From NCBI GenBank assembly GCA_949126835.1, contig OX421497.1:15982435-16046434 (forward strand): DNA of 64,000 bases, written 5' to 3'. Under the pieces are notes generated by a model. That model was not told the origin of the DNA. It searched no databases and saw only the letters and a program-made list of their open reading frames with translations. Below are positions 36,164-48,003 of this stretch, piece after piece; the stretch's first letter is position 1, and every line of letters starts with the position of its first letter. The position numbers were made by a program, and so were the translations under genes. Source of the stretch: Anisus vortex (Eukaryota; Mollusca; Gastropoda; Planorbidae).

Positions 36164-36426
36164 CTATGTAGGTCGTGTTGTGTTTACGACAGGTTCTGTG
36201 CTATGTAGATCGTGTTGTGTTTACGACAGGTTCTGTGCTATGTAGGTCGTGTTGTGTTTACGACAGGTTCTGTGCTATGTAGGTCGTGTTGTGTTTACGA
36301 CAGGTTCTGTGCTATGTAGGTCGTGTTGTGTTTACGACATGTTCTGTGCTATGTAGGTCGTGTTGTGTTTACGACAGGTTCTGTGCTATGTAGGTCGTGT
36401 TGTGTTTACGACAGGTTCTGTGCTAT
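36164..36426. repeat. 37-bp array, 7 copies
   Basis: Unit CTATGTAGGTCGTGTTGTGT then TTACGACAGGTTCTGTG. Within each unit GTCGT and ACGAC are inverted, so each could form a small hairpin. Confidence 0.95.
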
Positions 36427-37212
36427 GATTACCGAGGCAAGAAAAAGCCAATAATACATTCAAACAGATTTCAGTGAAAACAAACAAATTGAAATGCCCA
36501 TCTTTGCAAAATATAAAATATTGTTCAGACTTAGGTGAACATTACGCGTGCATAAAAAAATTTAAATGCAGTGAGTGGCGGAGATTAAGGAGAGCACCTC
36601 ACATTATCTTTGCAAATTTTAAGATAAAATCAGAAATATCTGCTTTTTGTGGCTTTCCCTGTAATTGTCAAAGAGCCGAAAAAATATAAAACTTTCTCCC
36701 CAATTTTGACTAATTATAATATTGATTTACCTTTTTCTTCATCACTTAGAACTAAGTCTGAACTTTTGGCGCCGCCACTGAACACATATACTGTTCCCAT
36801 CGAGTTCTTTATTTTTGGGCATTTTATGGGAAAACAAACATTTATTGAATCCAAGAAAAACATTCGGTACAAATTTATAACAACAATGAAAGCACACACA
36901 ATATTATATTGTTGTTGCTTTGATACAACAAATGGCAATGCTTTGAAATGATAAACAATTATTACTTTCTTTACAAGGGATTTTACAATCCTAGCTCATG
37001 TATATCAATAAAAAAAAAAAAATTATTCAAATGGAAACGGGAAACAACAAAAATTTAAAGAAATTAAGTTGGCTTGCATCGGATTGTCACAATGTTTTCT
37101 GGCAGTAATTTGATTTCTATAGAAATTCCTTTTGCGTAAGGATAAGAGAGAATACTTATTAGCTTAACCACCAATTTTTTATTACATTGTTTGTATGCAT
37201 TGTTTGTTTGTT
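36427..37212. other. spacer downstream of the receptor gene
   Basis: Overlapping ORFs at 36474-36689 and 36649-36951 have no recognisable domain. Short inverted words (CAGACTTAG / CTAAGTCTG) flank part of the segment. Confidence 0.4.
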
Positions 37213-37218
37213 TTTATT
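37213..37218 (-). terminator. candidate polyadenylation signal for the receptor
   Basis: AATAAA on the minus strand just beyond the minisatellite, in the position expected for the 3' end of a receptor transcript with a ~1-kb 3' UTR. Confidence 0.35.
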
Positions 37219-37264
37219 AGAGAGCTCTTGTTTAAGAACTCTCTTCATGTTTATAATGATATTT

Positions 37265-38244
37265 TCTTCAGTTCGCTTGTTTGAGTGTAGAAAAGGCAAG
37301 TTTAACTCCACGAAAATTTCTAAAGTTCGCTTGATTGAATGGTAGAAATGTCTAGTTTTACTCGACGTCAATTTCTACAGTTTGCGTGATTGAATGGTAG
37401 AAATGTCTAGTTTTACTCGACGTAAATTTCTACAGTCCGCTTGATTGAATGGTAGAAATATCTAGTTTTACTCGATGTCATTTTCTACAGGTAGCTTGAT
37501 TGAATGGTAGATATGTCTACTTTTAATACACGACAATTACTACAAGTCCTTGATTGAATGGTAGAAATGTCTACTTTTAATCTACGACAATTACAACAGG
37601 TCCTTGATTGAATGGTAGAAATGTCTACTTTTAATCCACTACAATTACTACAGGTCCTTGATTGAATGGTAGAAATGTCTACTTTTAATCCACGACAATT
37701 ACTACAGGTCCTTGATTGAATAGTAGAAATGTCTAGTTTAACTCGATGTCATTTTCTACAGGTCTTTGATTGAATGGTAGAAATGTCTAGATTTACTCCA
37801 CGACAATTTCTACATGTCGCTTAATTGAATAGTAGATATGTCTAGTTTAACTCCATGACAATTTCTACAGGTCGCTTGATTGTATACTAGAAATGTCTAG
37901 TTTTACTCCACGACAATTTCTTCAGGTCGCTTGATTGAATAGTAGAAATGTCTAGTTTAACTCGATGTCATTTTCTACAGGTAGATTGATTGAATGGTAG
38001 AAATGTCTAGTTTTACTCCACGACAATTTCTACGGGGCGCTTCATTAAGTGGTAGAATTGTCAAGTTTTACTACATGACAATTTCTACAAGTCGCTTGAT
38101 TGAATAGTAGAAATGTCTAATTTTACTCCACGACAATTTTTACAGGTCGCTTGATTTTATGGTAGAAATGTCTAGTTTTACTCCATGACAATTTCTACAG
38201 GTCGCTTGATTGAATGGTAGAAATGTCTAGTTTTACTCCATGAC
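37265..38244. repeat. ~55-bp minisatellite that includes the receptor's last codons and 3' UTR
   Basis: About 18 units of GATTGAATGGTAGAAATGTC, TAGTTTTACTCCACGACAAT, TTCTACAGGTCGCTT. Units near 37500-37740 form a shorter variant with ACTTTTAATCCACGACAATT. The unit at 38190-38244 is the coding one: on the minus strand it supplies HGVKLDISTIQSSDL and the TAG stop of the glutamate receptor. All other units lie downstream of the stop. Confidence 0.95.
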
Positions 38245-39746
38245 CCTGCAAGTATTTCTGAAATTCCAAAACCTCAGTCTCTTCACGATCCAAAGGCTCA
38301 AGGGACAGAATCGGTGAAACGTGCTCTAATTTGCTTGTTTTTGTGGCGTTTTCTCCCATGAGGGGCATCGAGGCATTTAAATGCATGTTTACTAGCTCTT
38401 CTTCTTCTTCATCGTCGTCACCATAGTAACCTTCGTTTGGCTGTTTGCACAGACTGTTGGGTGTGGTATTGTACGCTTCCTCTACGCTGTCCACATCTAC
38501 GAGGGAATGATTGCTGTCGGAGCTGTTTTGAAACGGAGGTAGAGTGAATGACGAGGACGCGGTGCTGGCTGTTACGGAGCTACAGCTCTCATCCTGAAGG
38601 AGTGAAGGCTCCGAGTCATTGTTGATCTCGCCGAAACCTCCGCAGGGACTAGACGGGGAAATCCCTGGCTCCGGGAATCTGCGTAGCTTACATTTCGGAA
38701 CCCCGCGATGCTCTGAGTAGCAAGGGCTCATGCTGTTTTCAAAAGCCTCGACGCCTTCCAGGAAGCTGAAGTCGGTCGAGTCTGGTGTCAACAGCCTAGA
38801 GGTCGAGTGTCTATGAGAGCGGTCGGTGGGGATGGCAAGATGCGGCGACGATGACGCTTGGAATGGTAACGGATCGTTGCTGTAGCTCCGCTCGCAGCGG
38901 CTGTTGAACTCGTGCTGCAGCAGAGGCTGCTGGTGGCTGCTGCGACGGTGCGAATGTTCTCCACCGTAAGAGCCGAGCAGCGACGACGTCTTCGGAGAAT
39001 CCAGATCCGGAAGGGAAGAGAGCGCCTGGCGATCTTGGCTAAAGCAGATGACCAGCGGTTTTTTTCTGGACGGAGGTCGGATTTTTTTAGGATCGTCCTT
39101 CTGGAAATTAGGCTTGTGGTACAGAGGGGATGAGTTTCCTAAACAGTGGTGTGTCTCAGTCCCTAAGGAAGTGGGTAACATTTGATCATCAACAGCACCA
39201 GATCTAGTCAGTTTATTCCTGGAAATGCTTCTCCTCCTTAAAGGCGGCAGCATAAACTGCACCAGTTCATCGCCAGTCTGGCATTCTGCTGTTTTTGTTT
39301 TCTGACAGGTAGACACACAGGTGGAGGAAAGCGATTTACGGAAATCTCTGGGCTTTCCGTGCCTGGTTGGCGAGTCCGTGTCTTGGCTTAAAAGTTCGCC
39401 CAAGTCTACCACGGCGACATTGTGGATTCTGTGCTTCTCTTTCTCCGCGGGTGAGCCGGGGCGAAGCGATAGCTGCCGCTTCCCACTGGCCATCGGGAAA
39501 TCCCGAGCCAGGCTCTGGCGGATGGCCTCCACGCCAGGGTTTTCCCGGTGCTCCTTGTAGGCCAGCCGCTCCTTTTCCTGGATGCTTGCTGAGCTGATCG
39601 GCGTGGAGACGGTCCTGGTACTGTCGCTGGAGTTGTCTCTGTTGACGAAAGCTGTGCTTCTGGTGACGCCCGACAGACTGGGCAGGACGCCGTGGTTGAC
39701 ATAGGAGCTGTCTCCGTTGTGTCCCCCAGACCTGTGCATCACAAAC
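38195..39746 (-). CDS. mGluR last coding exon: cytoplasmic tail
   Basis: The acceptor CTTCCACTCAG lies at 39747-39748. The first base completes an Arg codon (AG|G), giving RFVMHRSGGHNGDSS and then 500 more residues to TAG at 38195-38197. The tail is Ser/Pro-rich and disordered, with an acidic run (DDDEEEEE), a basic RRRSISRNK (possible PKA/PKC site) and a Cys/Thr-rich patch. It ends QSSDL, which fits a class I PDZ ligand (S/T-x-hydrophobic), as do group I receptor tails. I found no PPxxF Homer-binding motif. The final ~15 codons are encoded by the outermost unit of a minisatellite. This exon brings the tail after TM7 to about 575 residues, longer than vertebrate mGluR1/5 tails. Confidence 0.88.
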
Positions 39747-40205
39747 CTGAGTGGAAGATGCAATTACAACGTATAACTCACAGGTAGAACTTGTTATAGA
39801 CAAAATATATATTTTTACATTCACGAAACATTAAATGTATGTAAAAATCGACTTATCGTATAAATTATAGTTTCCATTGTTTGACACCATTGACAACAAT
39901 ATCAGCTGTCAAAATATGTAAGCAAAAAATATAATATATTCATATCAAGCATAGCCCACATCTGGGTTTAAGTCCCTCAAAATTGTAGAATCTTATATTT
40001 TACCGACACTCCTTCTATGCTAAAGATTATTGCTAAGAAAAACCTGAATTCATCTTTCGTTTTTTTAATAAGTTTATGAAATTGCTTTTAAGCATAATGG
40101 CATGATTCAACGATAATAAGTATTAAGATTTAAACACACAGCTTTGACCTCTAACAAGTCAAACATAAACATTATAATATTGACCTCTTCCATAGATCCA
40201 CGCAC
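39747..40205 (-). other. mGluR intron with a LINE 3' tail scrap
   Basis: The 459-bp last intron. At 39998-40035 the minus strand reads GCAATAATCTTTAGCATAGA then AGGAGTGTCGGTAA, matching the 3' end of the LINE at 17505-17540. Confidence 0.65.
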
Positions 40206-40289
40206 CTGAGACGCTTCTCATCTAATGATTTCTGCTTCCAGTTTTTGTTATGTCCCTTGTCCGATTTGAAGAAGTTTTCACATGTGTTG
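40206..40289 (-). CDS. mGluR exon: proximal tail, 84 bp
   Basis: Acceptor AG at 40290-40291 and donor CTCAG|GTGCGT. With one base completing Asn from the previous exon it reads NTCENFFKSDKGHNKNWKQK then SLDEKRL and two bases of an Arg codon. It is strongly basic, as expected just beneath the membrane. Phases agree on both sides, which is the main evidence for a true exon. It is too short to be found as an ORF. Confidence 0.8.
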
Positions 40290-40371
40290 CTCTCCCTATC
40301 AATAATGAAAAACCAAAAACAAAAACTATAGAACCAGATATATTACATTGTATCACAATAATGTATCCCTC

Positions 40372-40560
40372 GTAGGACCAAATTAATCCATAGGGCCGGT
40401 GAAGCAGCATTCACTAGTTTCTGTGGCAACGACATACTAGGTGATTGTGTGGCCAGCACTAGGCTCAGCCGCATTTCCCTTACCTTAACTAAATTCACGT
40501 ACTCATCAGAGCAGGGTAGACTTAAGGACCTTGGGTACGCTTGGCCACTGTTCCGATATC
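40372..40560 (-). mobile_element. tRNA-derived SINE (family A) in mGluR intron
   Basis: Minus-strand copy: GCTGCTTCACCGGCCCTATG, CTAGGTGATT, ACTCTGATGAG and AAGTAAGG blocks align with the SINE at 29000. The tRNA head is degraded and the copy ends at the 36-bp array. Confidence 0.7.
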
Positions 40561-40561
40561 A

Positions 40562-42010
40562 CGTAAAGTATACCACATATAATCAGAGTATATAAATAAA
40601 TGAAGTATACCACATATAATCAGAGTATATAAATAAATAAAGTATACCACATATAATCAGAGTATATAAATAAATAAAGTATACCACATATAATCAGAGT
40701 ATATAAATAAATAAAGTATACCACATATAATCAGAGTATATAAATAAATGAAGTATACCACATATAATCAGAGTATATAAATAAATAAAGTATACCACAT
40801 ATAATCAGAGTATATAAATAAATGAAGTATACCACATATAATCAGAGTATATAAATAAATAAAGTATACCACATATAATCAGAGTATATAAATAAATAAA
40901 GTATACCACATATAATCAGAGTATATAAATAAATAAAGTATACCACATATAATCAGAGTATATAAATAAATAAAGTATACCACATATAATCAGAGTATAT
41001 AAATAAATAAAGTATACCACATATAATCAGAGTATATAAATAAATGAAGTATACCACATATAATCAGAGTATATAAATAAATAAAGTATACCACATATAA
41101 TCAGAGTATATAAATAAATAAAGTATACCACATATAATCAGAGTATATAAATAAATAAAGTATACCACATATAATCAGAGTATATAAATAAATGAAGTAT
41201 ACCACATATAATCAGAGTATATAAATAAATAAAGTATACCACATATAATCAGAGTATATAAATAAATAAAGTATACCACATATAATCAGAGTATATAAAT
41301 AAATAAAGTATACCACATATAATCAGAGTATATAAATAAATGAAGTATACCACATATAATCAGAGTATATAAATAAATAAAGTATACCACATATAATCAG
41401 AGTATATAAATAAATGAAGTATACCACATATAATCAGAGTATATAAATAAATAAAGTATACCACATATAATCAGAGTATATAAATAAATAAAGTATACCA
41501 CATATAATCAGAGTATATAAATAAATAAAGTATACCACATATAATCAGAGTATATAAATAAATAAAGTATACCACATATAATCAGAGTATATAAATAAAT
41601 GAAGTATACCACATATAATCAGAGTATATAAATAAATAAAGTATACCACATATAATCAGAGTATATAAATAAATGAAGTATACCACATATAATCAGAGTA
41701 TATAAATAAATAAAGTATACCACATATAATCAGAGTATATAAATAAATAAAGTATACCACATATAATCAGAGTATATAAATAAATGAAGTATACCACATA
41801 TAATCAGAGTATATAAATAAATAAAGTATACCACATATAATCAGAGTATATAAATAAATAAAGTATACCACATATAATCAGAGTATATAAATAAATAAAG
41901 TATACCACATATAATCAGAGTATATAAATAAATAAAGTATACCGCATATAATCAGAGTATATAAATGAATAAAGTATACCTCATATAATCAAAGTATATA
42001 AATGAATAAA
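40562..42010. repeat. 36-bp AT-rich array, about 40 copies, in mGluR intron
   Basis: Unit AAGTATACCACATATAATCA then GAGTATATAAATAAAT. Almost the only variation is one A/G position (AATAAAG or AATGAAG), whose order down the array is patterned. The last three units have several changes. Confidence 0.97.
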
Positions 42011-42424
42011 GTATAACACATATAATATATAATATAACATATACATATAACGATATTTAAAAAATAAATCAGTGTATTATGTCATATAATATAACAATAT
42101 AACACAATATATGACAAATTAATAGCACAATACATTATATCATAATACAACATAAAATTTAATCACAATAAGTGGCACATTTTTTACCAATGTATGGTAT
42201 ATAATAGGCTATATAGATTGTTAAAAATACAGTTTAGAAAATTTTCTAATTGAATGGATACACAATGACGCGAGGATGGGAAGTTTCCAGAATGTTCTCA
42301 AAATGTATCGGACAACCCTAACGGGTATACATCACAGTAGGGGGAAATTTTTAGAGTAGAAAACATTCACAACACATTATAAGATGCAGGACAATTATCT
42401 TTGTTTTCAAAACGGGTAGAAAGA

Positions 42425-42845
42425 TAGTTAGAAATGTAGGTAAATAGATACACATCTAGGCACGTAAATCGATAGATAAGTATATAGATACATAGATAGA
42501 TAGGTAAGAAGATAGATAAGAAAATGCACAATAAATCATATAATCAATATACAATATTAATGTAAATAAATATCTATAAATCGATTGATAGATAGTTAGA
42601 TAAATAGATGGATAGACAGATAGAAAGAGAGAAAGATAGATAGTTAGATTGATAGATAGAACGATAGATTGATAAAGATAGTTAGATAGATTGATTGATT
42701 GATTGAAATATTGATAGATTGATTGATATATAGATAAATAGAGATAGTTAAATAGATTGATTGATAGAGATAGATAGATAAATAGGAATATTGATAGATA
42801 GACTGATGGATAGATAGAAAGATACATTGATAGATATATTTATAA
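42425..42845. repeat. GATA/GATT simple sequence
   Basis: Degenerate GATAGATA and GATTGATT tracts, translated on the minus strand as a spurious YLSIYLSIY frame. Confidence 0.9.
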
Positions 42846-43440
42846 ATATACTTAAGTTAATCAACAGTGTAAAGTAAAAGATTCACTAAAACTAAATTGC
42901 TGTGAACATCTCCAAACATTTGCTAGACTATATTATCCACACACACACACAAAGTTTAAACCACCGCCAACGCTGATGCCGAGTCACTATAACCTGATTA
43001 TAAAAACTTGAACGTGTGGGCGTTATTGTATAAGCGAAGTAAGAATACGAGTGAGAGATGGTGTTGTAACTGGATTTTGAAAGCTCCTTAAAGGCTTTAT
43101 ACAAGAGAATACAGCTGAGCTCACGAGGGAAATATTTTTACCTCGAGTTTAGTAGTGTAGTTGGGGTTAACCTAACAGAGACCACTAAGTGTAGACAATC
43201 ATGAAGCTTTCATACAACTGTTTCTAAATTTATATAGATTGTATATTCTGTTGAGCTTGAATATAGCCTGTTATAGTCTCGATTGGCTCTTACAAAATGT
43301 CTATAAAGTCAACTCGCCAATTGAAACAATAAACGGCATTAAGTAACTCCGTAATTCGACAATAATTATAAATACGCCAACTTAATAGAAGCACTGGCGT
43401 AAATCCAAGTTGTCTACGTTTCAGTTCAAATGGCTTGCCC
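42846..43440. other. intronic unique sequence
   Basis: No exon or repeat recognised; a short CA run at about 42940. Confidence 0.5.
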
Positions 43441-43450
43441 TTAAACTATT

Positions 43451-43600
43451 GGTGGAAAAGCGGGATGGGGGTGAACTATTGGGTGCAAATATGATCAGAC
43501 CTGTACCTTAAGTCCGTCACAGGAGAGGAATGGTGGTGAACTACTGGGTACAAATATGATCAGACCTATACCTTAAGTTGGTCACAGGAGAGGAATCCCT
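43451..43600. repeat. ~72-bp tandem duplication
   Basis: GGTGAACTATTGGGTGCAAA through GTCACAGGAGAGGAAT occurs twice with a few substitutions. Confidence 0.85.
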
Positions 43601-43649
43601 GAAACAAAGTCGGGCTTCTCCTTTTTTGAATAAACAAATAATTTGAACA

Positions 43650-43876
43650 TATATATATATATATATTATATATATATCACTGCCAGTGGAGAGTAATGTC
43701 AGATAGAGTGAAGTAATGTTAGATAGAGTGAAGTAATGTCAGATAGAGTGAAGTAATGTCAGATAGAGTGAAGTAATGTCAGATAGAGTGAAGTAATGTC
43801 AGATAGAGTGAAGTAATGTCAGATAGAGTGAAGTAATGTCAGATAGAGTGAAGTAATGTCAGATAGAGTGAAGTGT
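43650..43876. repeat. TA tract followed by 20-bp array, about 9 copies
   Basis: TA repeats at 43650-43678, then units of GTAATGTCAGATAGAGTGAA from 43687. All but the first two are identical. Confidence 0.95.
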
Positions 43877-45300
43877 GTAAGGCATGAAAAAAGAGTGAAT
43901 TTGAAAGTCTAGTTTACTGAGCGGTATTAAGAAAGTTAAGGAGAAGTAAGGAGGAATGATTTGGTCAGTTGATGTAAGGACACTCCAGTGAAAGGTAGAC
44001 TATTTGACCGAGTAACTGTGCGTGTGTAAATGACTTTGCAATCATGTATTGACTGAAACTTAGTGACACACATAGGGCTGTATTCTTGTAATCTGCTGAC
44101 TGGACTTAATGACCTGATAGTCCTGTGTTATTATTAGACTGACTGGCCATGTTGAGCTGTGTTCTTGAATGCTTTGTTTGAGTGTCTGAATACTGAGTAT
44201 ATGACTGTAACAAAGAGCTATAAAAAGATTGTAGAATGAGAATAAAAGTGAGCTGTTACACAGACCAACGAGTTGTGAAGATCTTACACTTACACATTGT
44301 ACCATAATGGTTAGAATCTATACCGAGCAGCTCAGCAAAGAGTATAAATTAGTCCTTAGTTTCTTGTGGCTCTAGTTCACACAACTCCATTCAAGCCCCC
44401 CCCCCCCCCCCCATCACTCAATAAAAAAATACTTTCAAAATCTCAGCTCACTGGAGCTCCGTTCCATCCTCGGGGACCCGGGACAATGTTTTCTTTCTCT
44501 AATTTTTAAAAAGCTATTTTAACAGTGTCCCGCTCATTTTCCCCGGGACGAGTCCCGAGTGAAACAAAAAAAATCGTAAACCTAATTTGTAGCTTTCATT
44601 ACATCGCCTTAGTGTTTTCTTGCGTTCCCTGCCCGTGTCACTCCGTGTCAGGATAACTAGGTTTCTGTCCCATTACTGGAGGCCAGGTCCTCTTCACAAG
44701 GACATTATCAAAGCTTCGGGTCATCTGCGGTCAGCTATATGTCCCTCTTCTGTCTGATGCTCATATTAGATCCACCTTCTCAAATATAATCAACAGTGCG
44801 CGCACACATACACAGACGCAAACACACGTATATATATATATAATATACAGAATAATCCAAATAATGTTTTCTTAAACATAACTTCAACAACTTGTCTACA
44901 AATCTAAGATACATAAAAGCAATATTATCAATGTTAAATTAATGTCGCCACAAACTATAACATTGGATAAACGATTTGAATGATCTTTATTAAAGTATCG
45001 GCCTCAAGATTAAATGAGTGTTAAGTAATTTTTGTAAGAAATAAAATATTGTGGAATTATTGACAATGAATTCTGGTAGATTATATATAACAGGCAATTA
45101 TAGCTGTTCTGACGGATGAGATAGATGAGTTAGGGCATCTTGAAATTTAAGAATTTTAGAAAGGAAATATATGTTGGGAAAAAGAATTAATATAGTTTTC
45201 AATATACCTACAGTGATTTATAACTGGAGGGTGTAGGAAGAGAGAGGTAGATATTTACAGTGATATACTGATTTTTTAATAGCTGGATAGATTGATACAC
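43877..45300. other. intronic sequence
   Basis: No exon seen. A C-run of about 15 at 44397-44411 and a short TA tract near 44830 are the only notable features. Confidence 0.45.
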
Positions 45301-45349
45301 AAATACATATATACATCTATACATGGATTTATTGATAAATATATACATA

Positions 45350-45442
45350 AGTAGATGTATATATATATATAGAGAGAGAAGTAGATAGATAGATAGATAT
45401 ATAATAGATAGATAGATATATAATAGATAGATAGATAGATGT
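45350..45442. repeat. TA/GATA simple sequence
   Basis: TA, GA and GATA tracts in succession. Confidence 0.85.
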
Positions 45443-46323
45443 TAGACAGACCATTTGAAAAACAGACAAAGAGAAAAAGAGATAAATCGCTTGATTGATT
45501 TGATTGATTGACAATTTAACATTAATTTTCTTCATTAAATCTATTAGTTCATAAAAGATATCTTAGTTTGCTTCAATTGCCTTTCTTTTGAAAGTAGCAC
45601 AAAACAATGAGGTGGGAAAGTTGTCAATCCGTTTCATTGTCTAACACATAAAATGGAAATGATCTGCCACTGACTTTTCCTTAACGCTCAGACGTAATGC
45701 TGCCAACAGTCTTAATTTCTATTCAGTTTTCATTACTGACACTGTAAGAGATAGAAGGGGAAGAAACGCCTCTCATTATCGTTCTGGCAGATCAATTTTG
45801 AGTTGACACTTAGAACAAAAGGAGACATAGTCACTGGCAGTCACTATCCAGGCCACGAGAAAATTTCATTCTCTTTGCTCACGAATTTCGGAGACTTTTA
45901 TTGTCAATTTAGAACTCGCTGCCTGAGGATGAAACTGATTTAGCGCGTGACAATGGAGGATCTCGTTAAGGGTACGCTAGAACTAGGAAATATAGATCTT
46001 ACATACAGAGCTAGAACAAAAATTAAAGCTCTACGCAGAGTAGTAGTATAGAATTGATTCAGGGTGTAATATAGAACTATTCAAAATAAGAATACTGGTA
46101 TAATTCAAATTGGTGAAGTAAGGAAAATGAATGGACTATTAGAATTAGTTAAGTATTATATATGCGTTCAAGAAAATATTTAATGTAAAAAAAGAGTATG
46201 TATTTGACGTGGTGTCCAATGTTTGAATGATTAGATTTGAGCCCAGAAGGTGGCAAAAATAACCTGATGACGAGAAAATTTGCTCTCAGACTCTACACTG
46301 GTCGGATGTGCAGCGATAAGCTA

Positions 46324-46572
46324 TCACATGCAATTTATAAATATTTTTCTCTTGCACCGCCATTTAATTTTTTTCTTAATTAAAGTTATCTTTAAAGGTA
46401 CCAATGTTTCAATGTTACCGTCAGTTGGTCTGGTAGTATTATCATAAGACTGAAATTTCTTTTTTATTTCAATTTCTAATTGTCTCATAAACGACAATGT
46501 GTCTTCAAGTTTGTCAAGCTCAAATTCAAGATGTTCAACCTCATTGTCCAACAAGGAATCCAAATGTTTCAC
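46324..46572 (-). CDS. unassigned coiled-coil-like ORF inside an mGluR intron
   Basis: The frame reads KHLDSLLDNEVEHLEFELDK then LEDTLSFMRQLEIEIKKKFQ. It has heptad-like hydrophobic spacing and composition much more protein-like than the surrounding AT-rich DNA. It continues open upstream into FKSLV before stops. I do not recognise it and see no promoter or clear splice sites. It could be a fossil of a transposon or retrocopied gene, or chance. It is on the same strand as the receptor but out of its reconstructed frame path. Confidence 0.25.
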   Translation of the reverse strand: MKHLDSLLDNEVEHLEFELDKLEDTLSFMRQLEIEIKKKFQSYDNTTRPTDGNIETLVPLKITLIKKKIKWRCKRKIFINCM

Positions 46573-47253
46573 TAAACTTTTGAATGTCTATTATATTTTT
46601 TTCGCGTTTGGTCGCAAATCTGTCCCTAGAAATACGTCTAAGTAATCATTTGACCACTCACAGTACGAGTTGTGCGAGTATTTTCACGTTGACAATAAAA
46701 ACAAGCAGCGTACTTAAGTTCATCGCTTCGGATAGGCAACCAGTTCACGTGCAACTATTTCATGATGTATGCTATCTGATTTGTTGTAACAGAAACATCA
46801 AATGCCGCATTTGGTGTCATTAAGATGTTGTTGTTTTTTTAAACGATGACATAAATGTGTTTTGTTTTAAATACGACACAAACGCTAAGATAAAAATATA
46901 TTTTTTATCGAAAATATAAGTTTAAATATTTTATTCCGGTATTTTTAAAGCATCCATTTCAATTCAGTATTTTTGAGATTCAGATTCCTTGTTTAGGACA
47001 ATTTAGTAATGACACACAAAAGTAAAAATCGTTCTTATAAGAACGTGTGAGTACTTTAAAAGGTGTACAATATTTTACAAATGCATAGTATAAAAAAATA
47101 TTACTATCTAATACAATTTCGTTCTAATGCAATAGCTTGACTTATTACTTTAAAAATAAAGCAAAATATTGACACACAGAAAAAAAATATTTCTTCTTTG
47201 AAGTCTATGGTGAAATAAATAAAGGGGCGTTCAAATGCATTGATTAGACTTAC

Positions 47254-47372
47254 TTTATATCGATACTGTCCCCTGACGCCATTGACTTTGAGCCTATATG
47301 ACATCGGACATCTTTAGATGTGGTGAACGCCCCTCTTGTGTTCTTCTCTGGCACCCAGATGATGACGTAGAC
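47254..47372 (-). CDS. mGluR exon: end of TM7 and start of tail
   Basis: Acceptor TTTTATTTAG at 47373-47374; donor ATAAA|GTAAGT at 47253. It begins in phase 0 after ...FVPK and reads VYVIIWVPEKNTRGAFTTSK then DVRCHIGSKSMASGDSIDI. Joined to the previous exon this gives PKVYVII, the conserved class C motif at the end of TM7. FTTSxDVRxHxG matches the corresponding stretch of vertebrate mGluR1/5 and not groups II or III, which is the best evidence for a group I-like receptor. It ends with two bases of a split Asn codon. Confidence 0.9.
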
Positions 47373-48003
47373 CTAAATAAAACGTTGATATATTGTTTCG
47401 TATAGAAAACGCCAGCATTACAAAGTATTGTTTACTCAGAGATATAACTAAAGCAAGTGGCGAATAATTGTAAGGAGCTGTTATAGATAAGTTATATATC
47501 TATATGGATCTAGTGTGTCGTCATAGCTTTGTTCATTTATCATCTGAAAACATAGGTGTCAAGCCCAAGGCAAGCGGGCCTCTTCCGGACGGTGGTCAAT
47601 TAATTCCGAGGGATAATTTTTAGGGCAAAATCATTTTTAATTGGTTATATTAATTTAATCTTTATGTTTTTTAGAACCACTGTTGACTATATCAAGTTAG
47701 TTATTCTTTATAGTTCGTCGTATCTGTCTTGGCAAAATCAAGGACTGTGAGTTCGTAGACAAAAAAATATTTCAATTGTAGTCGTCTTTGGGGACTTGGT
47801 CTCAAGAATTGAACGGAATACATTTTTATTTAAGTTATTTAGGCGTCAGAAAATATAATTGGGCCTGAGTTGGGCAAGTTTCACATATCTTTACTTGTAC
47901 ATCTTATCTGTAACCATGACAATGGGGAAAACTAAATATATAATAAATGTATGTATAGTGAAATCGTGTTAGGGTAAAATGTTAATCCCTTATTAATTTT
48001 TAT
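47373..48003. other. intronic unique sequence
   Basis: AT-rich mGluR intron; nothing recognised. Confidence 0.5.

Noticed and set aside
22834..38244. Possible CRISPR-like arrays
   Set aside because: The repeats are directly contiguous with no unique spacers, and the context is eukaryotic.
38912..39824. Overlapping ORFs in other frames of the receptor tail exon
   Set aside because: The GC-rich exon leaves other frames open; only the -38195 frame joins in phase with upstream receptor exons.
42456..45535. YLSIYLSIY-type membrane-like ORFs
   Set aside because: They are reverse translations of GATA/TA microsatellites.
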